Shown: one piece after another, positions 1 through 8,454 of the stretch
Layout of the letters: each line of letters starts with the position of its first letter
Position numbering within the stretch: the stretch's first letter is position 1
From: CBDUSL01 sp965370265
Lineage (GTDB): Bacteria; Patescibacteriota; Patescibacteriia; JAXHNJ01
Reading direction: 5' to 3'
Length of the DNA stretch: 42,351 nt
Assembly: GCA_965370265.1 (NCBI GenBank)
Contig: CBDUSL010000001.1
Location: 1-42,351 of the forward strand
Position numbers and translations under genes: made by a program
The notes under the pieces: model-generated
The model's database searches: none
Told to the model about the DNA's origin: nothing
Seen by the model: the letters and a program-made list of their open reading frames with translations, nothing else

Positions 1-56
1 TAATATAGCTCTTTTAAGGTGTCAAGGGTATTTTAACCTATTTATATAATAAAATA

Positions 57-78
57 AGGGCGTACGTGAATACACCCC
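57..78 (-). terminator. Probable terminator after the small membrane gene at 102-368
   Basis: Eight-pair hairpin (arms 57-64 and 71-78, loop of 6, two G-U pairs in the minus-strand RNA), followed on the minus strand by a T-rich stretch interrupted by A (about 56-47). The weak T-run makes it less certain than the other terminators here. Bases 1-56 hold no gene. A TTGACA on the minus strand at 20-25 may be the -35 box of a gene lying to the left of the window. Confidence 0.5.
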
Positions 79-101
79 TATGGTTTGTTTCTTTAACTTA
101 C

Positions 102-368
102 TTATAGTTCCGTTACTTTATATAAAATCTTAAAGGTCTGTAAGTAATTAAAGATAACTAATAAAAAAGCAATTAAGCCGCCAAAAAGGGCCCCATAAAA
201 CATTCCCAGGTATAAACCCCTTACTTCTGTCTCAAATTTTGGTCTTCTTCTGGTGATTTTTTCACCAATAATTAAAACCGCAAATATAGAAACAAAAAGT
301 AAGATCATTGAAAGTACCATAAGTAATCCCAATCCATTAATCGAGCTTATAAATTCTCCAAAATCCAC
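102..368 (-). CDS. Small two-helix membrane protein, unknown function
   Basis: I do not recognise a family. From the GTG at 368 it encodes 88 residues with two hydrophobic segments (about 11-35 and 58-80) separated by a basic loop containing GEKITRRRPKFE. The reading frame stays open upstream to a TTG at 452, but that TTG is itself the -35 box of a good promoter (447-452, -10 at 424-429), so upstream starts would lie outside the transcript. The GTG is preceded by AAAAGGGG four bases upstream, a plausible ribosome binding site. It is flanked by its own promoter and terminator, so it is probably monocistronic. Presumed inner membrane protein; an ATG at 425 is the alternative start and is less likely. 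Confidence 0.6.
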   Translation of the reverse strand: MDFGEFISSINGLGLLMVLSMILLFVSIFAVLIIGEKITRRRPKFETEVRGLYLGMFYGALFGGLIAFLLVIFNYLQTFKILYKVTEL

Positions 369-423
369 GTTTCCCCTTTTATTAAAGAAAAAAAAGATCG
401 TCTTAAAATGAGCATGAACAAAC

Positions 424-452
424 ATACTACTACTTAGGATAAAATGTGTCAA
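424..452 (-). promoter_or_regulatory. Promoter for the 102-368 gene
   Basis: On the minus strand TTGACA (447-452), a 17-base spacer and TAGTAT (424-429). Predicted start near 417 gives a leader of about 50 bases before the GTG at 368. Confidence 0.55.
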
Positions 453-483
453 TACAAGTCTTTATATTTAGTGTCGCAAAATA

Positions 484-509
484 AAAAGACTGAAATGAAT
501 CAGTCTTTT
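484..509 (-). terminator. Rho-independent terminator after the 529-750 gene
   Basis: Perfect 10-pair hairpin (484-493 with 500-509, loop 494-499). On the minus strand it is followed by TTTTTATTTT. A-T tracts on both sides mean it could also act on the plus strand. Confidence 0.75.
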
Positions 510-528
510 AAGGGACGGGCTTTTGTAT

Positions 529-750
529 TTATTTACCCAGAGCGTAAGCTATTATTAGCATAACGCTAAATATTATGGCAATGGTTCGGTTTTTTTTGTA
601 TTTGAGGTTGTACGTACGATAAGGTTCGCAATTACCTTTACTTTTAAAATTATTTTTATTGGCTCTGAATATTACGGCTCTCGTGTAAAAAATCGTTCCA
701 ATAATAATAAAAATTACCTCAAGATAAAAAATAAACATTTCCTTATTCAC
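529..750 (-). CDS. Small two-helix membrane protein, unknown function
   Basis: No family recognised. Taking the GTG at 750 gives 73 residues: an N-terminal hydrophobic segment (about 5-27), a polar and strongly basic middle containing one Cys, and a second hydrophobic segment near the C-terminus (about 52-70). GAGGGG three bases before the GTG favours this start; an ATG at 738 sits directly behind AAGGA and is possible. A TTG at 777 is in frame but lies almost at the predicted transcription start. The gene has its own promoter (785-812) and terminator (484-509). Probably an inner membrane protein; the function cannot be guessed from sequence. Confidence 0.55.
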   Translation of the reverse strand: MNKEMFIFYLEVIFIIIGTIFYTRAVIFRANKNNFKSKGNCEPYRTYNLKYKKNRTIAIIFSVMLIIAYALGK

Positions 751-784
751 AATCCCCTCTTTATTATTAAAGGTCAATACTATT

Positions 785-812
785 ATTATATAAAGATTTT
801 ATCAAACAACAA
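785..812 (-). promoter_or_regulatory. Promoter for the 529-750 gene
   Basis: Minus strand TTGTTG (807-812), 16-base spacer, consensus TATAAT (785-790). The -35 box lies inside the 3' end of the acyltransferase gene. Confidence 0.55.
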
Positions 813-1722
813 TATTTTGGTCAATTTTTTCTTGTATTTGTATTTTGTTGGGAATTTTTCTTGTGATAATTAAAATTAAATTCGCCACAGTAATTACGGT
901 TATTAAATAGATAATTACGGCTAAAAAAGAATTAAATCCGATACTTTTTAAATATTTAATCATAAATAAAAATGGATGATGTAGTAAAAAAAGCGGGAAG
1001 GAAAGAGCGGCCGTGTACGATAAAATTTTTGTTATTGTTTTATTTTTAATAATTGACCAAAAAGACCTTTTTATGTTGTTGGCTAAATATATGCCCAAGC
1101 TGAATTCAAAGATATAAAATAATGGAAATGCCGAAAAAAATCTGTTCAAGGAGGGAAAAATATTACTTGATATTATACGGAGTATAAAGATGATAAATAG
1201 TATAATAAATATCACCGTATGATTATGACGAGTAATTTTTTTTGAAAGTAACGGGAAAAATGCATAAAGCAAAACAATTAAACCAATAAACCACCCTGTG
1301 GCAATAAATGGTCCGCCCGCTCGTAATATATAATTACAAAAACCAAGTATCGAACAGACTATATCATGGGATCCAGAAAAAGGAATATAGTAGTATCCTA
1401 AACTTAGAATGTATTTTGGAACAGAGAAATAAACAATTACGCCCACCAAAAGACAGGGAATATAAGTGGAATAAATTCTAACTAACCTTCTAGAAATAAA
1501 TTTTAAATATTTGTATTTGGTTTGTCCATACTTAAGCTGTAAGATTAGCCCCGAGATAATCACAAAGAGAGTAACGGCTAGATTGCCCAAGTTCATAAAA
1601 TAAAAATTACCTATTCTAAAAAAAGGCTCAATTATTTGAGGGCCAAATTCAGTGGCAATATGATAAATTAACAAAATTACCAGGGCAATAATGCGAAATA
1701 AATCAATTAAAGTAAATCGCAT
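802..1722 (-). CDS. Membrane acyltransferase, acyltransferase-3 (OafA/YrhL-like) family
   Basis: 306 residues, almost wholly hydrophobic, with about nine to ten membrane helices. The N-terminus (MRFTLIDLFRIIALVILL, then YHIATEFG) carries the R/D...R and H pattern of the acyltransferase-3 family, whose conserved His near helix 1 (H22) takes part in acyl transfer. Known members O-acetylate or otherwise acylate surface polysaccharide or peptidoglycan sugars at the inner membrane, using acyl-CoA on the cytoplasmic side. It follows iscU by three bases at the distal end of the lysS transcription unit, so it may be co-transcribed with wall genes. The substrate cannot be told; acetylation of the glycan built by the locus at 19909-31654 is an attractive guess. 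No terminator is visible after it. Confidence 0.8.
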   Translation of the reverse strand: MRFTLIDLFRIIALVILLIYHIATEFGPQIIEPFFRIGNFYFMNLGNLAVTLFVIISGLILQLKYGQTKYKYLKFISRRLVRIYSTYIPCLLVGVIVYFSVPKYILSLGYYYIPFSGSHDIVCSILGFCNYILRAGGPFIATGWFIGLIVLLYAFFPLLSKKITRHNHTVIFIILFIIFILRIISSNIFPSLNRFFSAFPLFYIFEFSLGIYLANNIKRSFWSIIKNKTITKILSYTAALSFPLFLLHHPFLFMIKYLKSIGFNSFLAVIIYLITVITVANLILIITRKIPNKIQIQEKIDQNIVV

Positions 1723-1725
1723 AGT

Positions 1726-2094
1726 TTACTTATTTTTAGATTCGTAGTTTTCAATCGCTTTAAGAAGGGCATCAGCGGCTAAGTTTGAACAATGCATTTT
1801 TATCGGAGGTAGACCGCCCAACTCATTAGCCACATCATTGCGACTTATTTTTTTTGCTTCTTTAATAGTTTTGCCCTTAGCCAAATCGGTAATCATGGAA
1901 GAAGTGGCTATAGCTGCTCCGCAGCCCAGTGTTTCAAATTTTATATCCTGAATTATATCGTTGTTAACTTTAATATATATTTTCATAATATCACCGCAAG
2001 TAGGATTTCCCACCTCTCCCACTCCATCCGGGTTATCCATCTGGCCTAGATTATGAGGGTGCTGAAAATGGTCTAAAACTTTATCGTTATACAT
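1726..2094 (-). CDS. iscU: Iron-sulfur cluster scaffold protein IscU/NifU N-domain type
   Basis: 122 residues from the ATG at 2094. The frame stays open to 2217, but those extra codons overlap the transporter gene and are not IscU-like. The family start MYNDKVLDHFQHPHNLG is intact. The three cluster-ligand cysteines are present (C33 in NPTCGD, C58 in LGCGAA, C102 in KMHCSN), with the conserved D35 and H101. The protein assembles [2Fe-2S] and [4Fe-4S] clusters in the cytoplasm from cysteine-desulfurase sulfur and passes them to apoproteins. No iscS/sufS, hscA or fdx lies in this window, so its desulfurase partner must be elsewhere. A client, IspH, is encoded at 35759. It has its own likely promoter (2123-2151) inside the end of the upstream gene. 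No Shine-Dalgarno sequence is visible. Confidence 0.9.
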   Translation of the reverse strand: MYNDKVLDHFQHPHNLGQMDNPDGVGEVGNPTCGDIMKIYIKVNNDIIQDIKFETLGCGAAIATSSMITDLAKGKTIKEAKKISRNDVANELGGLPPIKMHCSNLAADALLKAIENYESKNK

Positions 2095-2122
2095 ATATTT
2101 ATTTATTAATTTATAAGGTTTT

Positions 2123-2151
2123 ATTATACTAGGTTCTGCCAAAAAATCCAA
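2123..2151 (-). promoter_or_regulatory. Promoter for iscU
   Basis: Minus strand TTGGAT (2146-2151), 17-base spacer, perfect TATAAT (2123-2128), overlapping the stop codon of the transporter gene. Predicted leader about 22 bases, without a ribosome binding site. Confidence 0.5.
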
Positions 2152-3401
2152 CCAAATAACCAGGAAGCGGCAATGGCGGAAATTGTAAAAGGCAATCCAA
2201 TTTTTACAAATTGCCAAAAAGTTATTATTTCACCTGCTTTTTTCTTAGCCATACCAACAGCCACGATATTAGCGGAAGCACCAATAGGAGTAATATTGCC
2301 CCCTACGGAAGCGCCAAGAAGAAGGGCAAAGTAAAATAAATAGGGAGCAACACCAATGTGAGCGGCCAAACCGGCAGTGACCGGTAGCATCATAAGAATA
2401 TAGGGAACATTATCAATAACGGCGCTGGCTATAACTGAAAACCAAAGAATAAGGGAATAGGTATAAAAAATATTATCGCCTGTAAGATTTTTCATGAAGT
2501 CTGTAAGAGCATCTATAATTCCGCCAGGGCCAAGACTGCCGACAATAATAAAAATACAAAAAAGAAAAAAAGTGGTGTTCCAATCGAGCGGTTTTAATAA
2601 ACCGGGGATGGAATGATGACCCTCTTTAAGTAATTTCCAAATAATACCAATTAGGGCGAAAATTAAAGTAATAATTCCGGTAAGATAGTGGTATTCCTGG
2701 CCAAAAATTGAGGCAAAGGCCAGGGCAACAATAAGTAGAAAAATTAACCAGGTGGGAATCCAGGATTTTACATTAACCTTTTCTAACTCCCCTACTCCGC
2801 GTGTGTGTTTTCTAAAAATATAGTAAAGAACGAATATTGAAACTATCGCGCCAACTTGGACGGCGAAAAAGATGCCCGGACTGCCGTTAAACCAGAAAAA
2901 ATCATTAAAGGTCATTTTGGCATAACCGGCTAAAATCATACTTGGTGGGTCGCCGACTAAAGTAGCTGTTCCCTGAAGATTGGAACAAATAGCGATTCCG
3001 ATCAAGAATGGGGTAACCCGAATCCGCAGATGCCTGGCTAAAGTAATGGCAATTGGGGCAATTATCAAAACAGTGGCTACATTTTCGACAAAAGCGGAGA
3101 TAATACTGGTTAGGGCGCAGATAAAAATAAAAGCAAGGGCGGTAGTTTTTGCTTTTGAAGCCAGGTTTCTGGCCAAATAAGCGGGTACTCTCGAGTCAAT
3201 GAACATATCCGCCAAAATAAGCATGCCCACAAAAATTGACAGCACATTCCAGTTAATAAAACTAAAAGCCTGGTCTAAACTAATCGTTCTTGTGAAAATT
3301 AAAAGTCCTGAAGATACCCCGACAATCCAAAGCTTGTTAACTTTTCCGGATATCAGGAAGATATATGTAAGTATAAAAACGCCTAATATAAAGTAATTCA
3401 T
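2124..3401 (-). CDS. ArsB/NhaD-type ion transporter (SLC13-like permease)
   Basis: 425 residues with 11-12 predicted membrane helices. Two family signatures are clear: FVENVATVLIIAPI near residue 105 and LQGTATLVGDPPSM near residue 145, with the matching C-terminal half motifs DNVPYILMMLP and NITPIGASANIV. This inverted-repeat pattern is typical of the ion transporter superfamily that includes NhaD Na+/H+ antiporters, ArsB arsenite permeases and P-protein relatives. It sits in the inner membrane. The substrate is undecided: no arsR/arsC is nearby, so Na+/H+ or an organic anion is more likely than arsenite. It overlaps the ftsQ stop by four bases, so it is translationally coupled to the wall operon. 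Confidence 0.85.
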   Translation of the reverse strand: MNYFILGVFILTYIFLISGKVNKLWIVGVSSGLLIFTRTISLDQAFSFINWNVLSIFVGMLILADMFIDSRVPAYLARNLASKAKTTALAFIFICALTSIISAFVENVATVLIIAPIAITLARHLRIRVTPFLIGIAICSNLQGTATLVGDPPSMILAGYAKMTFNDFFWFNGSPGIFFAVQVGAIVSIFVLYYIFRKHTRGVGELEKVNVKSWIPTWLIFLLIVALAFASIFGQEYHYLTGIITLIFALIGIIWKLLKEGHHSIPGLLKPLDWNTTFFLFCIFIIVGSLGPGGIIDALTDFMKNLTGDNIFYTYSLILWFSVIASAVIDNVPYILMMLPVTAGLAAHIGVAPYLFYFALLLGASVGGNITPIGASANIVAVGMAKKKAGEIITFWQFVKIGLPFTISAIAASWLFGWIFWQNLV

Positions 3402-4411
3402 TTGTAATAAACCTTGTTTTCAAAGCGAAGATCAATATATTCAAGACCCTCGGTTTTGCCTTTTAAAGTGGTTTTTAAAATTAAATCTAGTGAGGATATC
3501 TGATTTTCTATATCCTGGCTAATATCAAGGTAAATAAGGTATTCCTGGTTTGTTTTGACATTCAAGCGGCTTGATTTTAGTAGTAATTCTTTTTTATTGC
3601 ATTCCGGTATAGCTGTGTTTACGTTTTTGTTTGATGAGTCAATGTTTTTATTTTCATTCGAATTTACATTTTCGTTTTCGTCTGACTCTAATTCTTTATC
3701 TTCTTTAATAATAACTTCTTCCAAACACTCAATTTCAGCCGTCTGAAATCCAGAAACATCCACGCCAATATTATTTAGTTTATTAGTTATTTCTTGTAAA
3801 ACAGAAACTATATCGGCTGAAATAACTTGTTCTGGAGGAGTGATCAGAAAACCGTTTACATCTTCGATCAAGGGGTAATTATGATCAACTTCTTCCTCTA
3901 CAACAGACTTGGCCACAAGACCTCCTTTATCAATATAATAATATCGTCGCCCGTTATACCAAGTAACAGAAGGAATAATTTCCTTTAAATAAACTTTAAT
4001 TGTTCTGGGAAATTTCTTTTTTAAGCTAAATTCTTCTAAACCGATTGTTTCCTGGATTTTGTTTTTTACTTCTTTTTCTACTTTATTCCCATCTATCATG
4101 AAATAATTTTTTTGTTTGAAAAAAACAAACCTTGAAACATTTATTTCTTCAGTAACAAATGTTTTTATATCTTCATTGGAAATTTTAGTGGCTCCGGTTA
4201 CTTCTATAAAGTTAAATTGAAAAATCTCAGAAAAGAAAAAAAGATATCCCAGTCCAAAAACTATAAGAATGATCAGCCCATAGTGTATTTTTAAAGTCCT
4301 AAATAATATATCGGAAAAATTTTCTTTGGAAAAAAAGGGGTTTTTATATTCTTTTTGGGCGCGAAGAGGCTTGGGTATTGTTCTTCTTTTGCGAAATGGG
4401 TTTATTTTCAT
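3398..4411 (-). CDS. ftsQ: Cell division protein FtsQ/DivIB-like
   Basis: 337 residues. A basic cytoplasmic N-terminus (about 1-42) is followed by a single membrane helix (about 44-62), then a POTRA domain starting FNFIEVTGATKIS and a beta domain with FPRTIKVYLKEIIPS and YYYIDKGGLVA. These match FtsQ/DivIB, the bitopic divisome protein that links FtsB/FtsL to septal peptidoglycan synthesis. Position directly after alr-ddl supports the call. The beta domain carries a low-complexity Asn/Glu/Asp-rich insertion (about 226-270: ESDENENVNSNENKN and following) that ordinary FtsQ lacks. Three bases separate it from ddl. Overall identity to FtsQ is weak, as usual for the family. Confidence 0.85.
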   Translation of the reverse strand: MKINPFRKRRTIPKPLRAQKEYKNPFFSKENFSDILFRTLKIHYGLIILIVFGLGYLFFFSEIFQFNFIEVTGATKISNEDIKTFVTEEINVSRFVFFKQKNYFMIDGNKVEKEVKNKIQETIGLEEFSLKKKFPRTIKVYLKEIIPSVTWYNGRRYYYIDKGGLVAKSVVEEEVDHNYPLIEDVNGFLITPPEQVISADIVSVLQEITNKLNNIGVDVSGFQTAEIECLEEVIIKEDKELESDENENVNSNENKNIDSSNKNVNTAIPECNKKELLLKSSRLNVKTNQEYLIYLDISQDIENQISSLDLILKTTLKGKTEGLEYIDLRFENKVYYK

Positions 4412-4414
4412 ATT

Positions 4415-5524
4415 TTAACGAAACCATTCAGACTTTAATTTAAAATTTGTTTGTAAATTTTTCTTTTTTTTACTTTTCAAAAAAGCCAATTCAATTAATT
4501 TATCCAGCAACTTGGAGTATGAAAGGCCGGAGGCAATCCAGAGTCTGGGGTACATTGATATAGAGGTAAAACCGGGAATGGTATTAAGTTCATTTAAATA
4601 AATATTATTACCCTTGATCAGAAAATCAGCTCGTGCCATACCCAGACAATTAATGGCTGTAAATGCTTCTTTGGCGTATTTTATTATCTTCTTTAGAACA
4701 GTTTTCTTAATTTTCGGATTAATTAATGTCTTTGATTTTCCATCGACATACTTGGCGTTATAATCATAAAATTCATTGGAGGAAAGAATTTCTCCGGGGA
4801 CGCTAACTTTTGGATTTTCATTGCCTAGTAGGGCAATTTCTATTTCTCTTGAGTTTTCTATGCTTTTTTCAACAATAACCTTATGGTCGTATTTTAAGGC
4901 TAAAACAAGGGCTTTTTTAAGGTCATTTACCTTATAAACCTTTGATATTCCGATCGAAGAGCCCAAATTGGCCGGTTTTATAAAACAAGGAAAACCTATT
5001 TCTTTTTTGATATTATTGATAATTTTCCGGCTATTTTTTTTCCACTGGAAAGAGCTAAAATAGATAAATTTGGGGGTGGGAATACCCGAGTTATTATATA
5101 TTTGTTTTTGAAAAACTTTGTCCATTCCCAAGACTGAACCGACTACACCGGCGCCTACATAAGGTATGCCTGTCATTTCCAGCATACCCTGAATCGTACC
5201 GTCTTCTCCATAAGGCCCGTGCAAGACCGGGAAGAAAACATCAATTTTTTTAACAGAAATACTCTTTGTTTTTTTAATAACCAATCCCCTGCTTCTAAAA
5301 TCGGTAGGCGGTAATACATGTTGAACTTCTGCCTTTTTATCGCCTTTCAAGAATTTTAAAGGGGAGCCGGTAATCCATTGCCCTTCTTTAGTAATTCCAA
5401 TGGGAATAACGCGGTATTTTTTCCGATCCAAAAATTTTATTACCGAGGCGACCGAAACCAAAGAAACTTCATGTTCAGCTGAACATCCACCAAATAAGAC
5501 TCCAATATTAAATTTTTTAGACAT
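4415..5524 (-). CDS. ddl: D-alanine--D-alanine ligase
   Basis: 369 residues, normal length. ATP-grasp enzyme that joins two D-Ala with ATP for the peptidoglycan stem peptide in the cytoplasm. Visible motifs: N-terminal GGCSAEHEVS, the central HGPYGEDG, FIKPANLGSSIGISK (ATP-binding lysine and loop), RADF and the metal/second-substrate region LNELNTIPGFTSISMYP near the C-terminus. It overlaps the end of alr by eight bases, and ftsQ follows three bases after its stop, so alr-ddl-ftsQ form a compact wall module. A basic extension (KSKKKKNLQTNFKLK) trails the fold. Confidence 0.97.
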   Translation of the reverse strand: MSKKFNIGVLFGGCSAEHEVSLVSVASVIKFLDRKKYRVIPIGITKEGQWITGSPLKFLKGDKKAEVQHVLPPTDFRSRGLVIKKTKSISVKKIDVFFPVLHGPYGEDGTIQGMLEMTGIPYVGAGVVGSVLGMDKVFQKQIYNNSGIPTPKFIYFSSFQWKKNSRKIINNIKKEIGFPCFIKPANLGSSIGISKVYKVNDLKKALVLALKYDHKVIVEKSIENSREIEIALLGNENPKVSVPGEILSSNEFYDYNAKYVDGKSKTLINPKIKKTVLKKIIKYAKEAFTAINCLGMARADFLIKGNNIYLNELNTIPGFTSISMYPRLWIASGLSYSKLLDKLIELAFLKSKKKKNLQTNFKLKSEWFR

Positions 5525-6641
5525 ATATTCTGGGAATTAAAGGATTAATTCGGGTGGTTATTTCATAGTTAATCGTATTGATATTTTCGGCTAAATCCTC
5601 GGCCGAAATACACGATTTATTTTGCCGGCCGATAATAGTGACAATATCACCAGTTTTTACACCCTTGATTTTAGAAACATCAACCATATGCATGTTCATA
5701 CAAACTCGGCCGACAACGGGACATTTTTTATCTTTTATGAGTACAAAATTTTTGTTCGAGAGTTTTCGGTCGTATCCCTCCCAATAACCAACCGGTATAA
5801 CCGCTATTTTGATCTTTCTTTTGGCTTTATAACTTATTCCATAGCCTATCCCCTCCCCTTTATTTACTTCCTTGACCTGAATTATTTTTGCTTTCCATGA
5901 TAACACGGGTATTAATTTAATTTTGTGGGCAAATTTTTTCCTGGTGGCACGGGAAGGCCATAAACCGTAAAGAGATAATCCAAGTCTAATTAAATCAAAA
6001 TGAGTTTTTTTTGAAGAGGCGGCCGCCGAACAGGCAATATGTTTTAAGGGAATTTCAATTCCTCTTACTTTTAATTCTTGTATTATATTATTAAATGATT
6101 TAATCTGTTTATTGGTAAAAGACCAATTCTTGTTTTCCGAATCTGCTAAATGGGCAAAAAGTCCCTTCAATTTAATATTTTTTAATTTATTTATTTTTTC
6201 AACTAGGGCAATAATATTTTTTGGTTTAATCCCCAGTCTATTGGTGCCAACATCAACTTTGAGATGGATAATCACCTTCACCCCTAATTTTTTTCCTTTT
6301 TCATTTAATTCCCGGGCAAATTTTAATGAATAGACCGAAAAATCAATCTTATTTTTAATGCCCAAAATCAGATCCTCATCAGCATAACTTAAAACCAGAA
6401 TTGGCTTTTTTATGCCTGAATCCCGTAAAATCAATGCTTCTGTTAAATTAACCACTCCAAAGCCCCAAATAGGCTTATTTTGGAGTAATTTAGCGCATGT
6501 ACCCATTCCATGGCCATAAGCATTGGATTTCAAAATAGGGCAAATTTTAGCCCTTTTGCTTGCGTATTTTATAAACTGATTTAAGTTATGTAAAAGGGCT
6601 GATTTTGATATTTCAACCCAAGTTGAGTAATATTCACTCAT
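5517..6641 (-). CDS. alr: Alanine racemase
   Basis: 374 residues from the ATG at 6641; a TTG codon directly upstream (6644) is in frame, but the ATG is preferred. Fold-type III PLP enzyme interconverting L- and D-alanine. The PLP lysine is K38 in ILKSNAYGHG; the second catalytic base Tyr lies in GIGYGISYKA near residue 267; RLGLSLYGLWPS and VCMNMHMVDVS are further family blocks. It supplies D-Ala to the ddl product encoded immediately downstream (overlap of eight bases). No ribosome binding site is visible before the start. Confidence 0.97.
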   Translation of the reverse strand: MSEYYSTWVEISKSALLHNLNQFIKYASKRAKICPILKSNAYGHGMGTCAKLLQNKPIWGFGVVNLTEALILRDSGIKKPILVLSYADEDLILGIKNKIDFSVYSLKFARELNEKGKKLGVKVIIHLKVDVGTNRLGIKPKNIIALVEKINKLKNIKLKGLFAHLADSENKNWSFTNKQIKSFNNIIQELKVRGIEIPLKHIACSAAASSKKTHFDLIRLGLSLYGLWPSRATRKKFAHKIKLIPVLSWKAKIIQVKEVNKGEGIGYGISYKAKRKIKIAVIPVGYWEGYDRKLSNKNFVLIKDKKCPVVGRVCMNMHMVDVSKIKGVKTGDIVTIIGRQNKSCISAEDLAENINTINYEITTRINPLIPRIYV

Positions 6642-6651
6642 CAATTAATTT

Positions 6652-7896
6652 TTATTTTATTTCTTTGAATCGACAATATTTTTGCAGAACCTCTGGTACT
6701 ATAATAGTTCCCTCTTTGGTCTGGTAATTCTCAATTATGGCGATCAAAGTTCTGCCCATCGCAAAAGCGGTGCCATTGAGAGTGTGGATATATTCATTTT
6801 TATTATCTTTATTTTTGAATTTAATGCCAAGTCTTCTGGATTGAAAATCAGTGCAATTTGAGTGAGAATGAGTTTCCCGGTACACGTTTTGTCCGGGCAT
6901 CCAGCACTCAATATCAAAAGTTCTTGCCGAAGGAAAAGATAAATCACCAGAACACATCTTAACAATCCGGTAAGGTATGTTGAGCTCTTCAACCATTTTT
7001 TCGGCGGTTGCTAAAATAAACTCCTGTTCTTTATCACTTTCATCCGGATGGGAAAAACTGACCATTTCCATCTTGTCAAACTGATGTACACGCAAAATAC
7101 CTTTAGTATCTTTACCGTATGATCCAGCTTCTCTCCTAAAAGCCGGGGTGTAAGCCATATATCTTTTGGGCAAATCTTTATGCTTTAGGGTTTCGCCTGC
7201 GTGAAGAGGAATAAGAGATTGTTCAGCCGTGCCGACAAGGTATAACTTATCTTCGGCAAGATGGTATTTATCTTTTTCATCTAATCCTTCAGTGTAACCG
7301 AGGCCTTTCATTATCTCCTCTTTTATCATTAAGGGAGGGATAATAGGAACAAATTCTTTTTCAAGAAGAAAATTATAAGAGTACAGCATTAAAGCATATT
7401 GAAGCTCAGCTAATTGACCTTTCAAGTAATTGAATCGGGCGCCCGAGACTTTTGCCCCGGCCTTCATATCGATTAAGTCAAGTTTTTCCGCCAATAAAAG
7501 ATACTCCTTAGCTTCAAAATCAAATTTGGTTTTTTTTCCGTGAACGGATATCACCTTATTTTCTGATTCATCTTTACCTTTTTTAACATCATCCGCCGGA
7601 AGATTCGGCAGGGAAAAAAGTATCTTTTCCCGCTCTTCACTATATTGCTTTAAACCCATTTCCAGAGTTTTGAGAGTCCCCTTTTTATGTTTTAGATTCC
7701 TAATTTCGTTTTCTGATGGTCTTTGTTTAGAATCATTTTTTTTGTCATGTCTTAAAACCTCAATTCGCTGCTGGAATTTTTTTACTTTTACATCCACTTC
7801 CAATAAACTATCAATTTGTTTGCTATCGATATTTTTTTTACCAAGAGCTTTTTTTACTTCTTTGGTATTTTTTCTTATGTAATTTATATCTAACAT
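6652..7896 (-). CDS. serS: Seryl-tRNA synthetase
   Basis: 414 residues. The N-terminal long coiled-coil arm (about 28-105, rich in K/E/L) that grips tRNA-Ser is followed by a class II catalytic core. Visible blocks: FVPIIPPLMIKEE, the motif 2 region with FRREAGSYGKDTKGILRVHQF, and motif 3 with NGTAFAMGRTLIAIIENYQ. The usual TSEVPL substrate loop reads GTAEQSLIPLH here, a known variant in some bacterial lineages. Charges tRNA-Ser, and Sec/Ser-specific tRNAs where present, in the cytoplasm. Six bases separate it from the upstream HD gene. Confidence 0.97.
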   Translation of the reverse strand: MLDINYIRKNTKEVKKALGKKNIDSKQIDSLLEVDVKVKKFQQRIEVLRHDKKNDSKQRPSENEIRNLKHKKGTLKTLEMGLKQYSEEREKILFSLPNLPADDVKKGKDESENKVISVHGKKTKFDFEAKEYLLLAEKLDLIDMKAGAKVSGARFNYLKGQLAELQYALMLYSYNFLLEKEFVPIIPPLMIKEEIMKGLGYTEGLDEKDKYHLAEDKLYLVGTAEQSLIPLHAGETLKHKDLPKRYMAYTPAFRREAGSYGKDTKGILRVHQFDKMEMVSFSHPDESDKEQEFILATAEKMVEELNIPYRIVKMCSGDLSFPSARTFDIECWMPGQNVYRETHSHSNCTDFQSRRLGIKFKNKDNKNEYIHTLNGTAFAMGRTLIAIIENYQTKEGTIIVPEVLQKYCRFKEIK

Positions 7897-7902
7897 ATTT
7901 TT

Positions 7903-8454
7903 TTAGAGTCCTATTTCGGAAGCAACTTCCTGCATTGCTTTTAGACTAATTTCTGTGAACTCGTCCAATCTAAGCCCAAAATCACGACAGGAACTGATTG
8001 TTTCTCTACTTGCCCCTTTAGCAAAAGTTTTTTCTTTGAATCTTCTTAAAACGGATTCTCTACTTAGAGAAGAAAGTTTTTTATCGGGTAAAACCAAGGC
8101 AGATGCGACAATTAAACCAGTTATTGGATCAACACTGTAAAGAGCTTTATCTAATTTTGTTTTTCTCGGCAGGCCGTGATAATCATTATGAAGCTTTACT
8201 GCTTGGACGATATCATTTTCAAGACCCAAACTTTTGAGTTCGGATGAACCAATAAGACTATGTTTTTCCGGAATATCCTTTGTTTCTTCATAATCAATAT
8301 CATGAAGCAGTCCGGCCAAACCCCATTTCTCTACATCTTCCCCAAATTTTTGGGCTAATCTCCTCATCACCGCCTCAACAGCGAGAGAATGATTGATAAG
8401 ATTCTTAGTTTTAATTTTATTTTTTATGAGCGTAAAAGCTTCACTTCTTTCCAT
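7903..8454 (-). CDS. HD-domain phosphohydrolase, HDIG-type
   Basis: 183 residues, one HD domain. The expected metal ligands can be read in order: H22, the HD pair H51-D52 (LLHDIDYE), H65 or H89, and D109 (SVDPITG). Such single-domain HDIG proteins are metal-dependent phosphohydrolases acting on nucleotides or phosphoesters; the substrate is not evident. SVDPITGLIVASALVLP is typical of a subgroup often annotated as 'HDIG domain-containing protein'. Its start lies inside the end of lysS (14-base overlap), so the two are coupled. The link with two aminoacyl-tRNA synthetases might point to nucleotide or alarmone turnover, but that is speculation. Confidence 0.85.
   Translation of the reverse strand: MERSEAFTLIKNKIKTKNLINHSLAVEAVMRRLAQKFGEDVEKWGLAGLLHDIDYEETKDIPEKHSLIGSSELKSLGLENDIVQAVKLHNDYHGLPRKTKLDKALYSVDPITGLIVASALVLPDKKLSSLSRESVLRRFKEKTFAKGASRETISSCRDFGLRLDEFTEISLKAMQEVASEIGL

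Noticed and set aside
2095..2217. Longer iscU frame of 163 residues
   Set aside because: The extra 41 codons overlap the transporter gene and precede the canonical IscU N-terminus at 2094.
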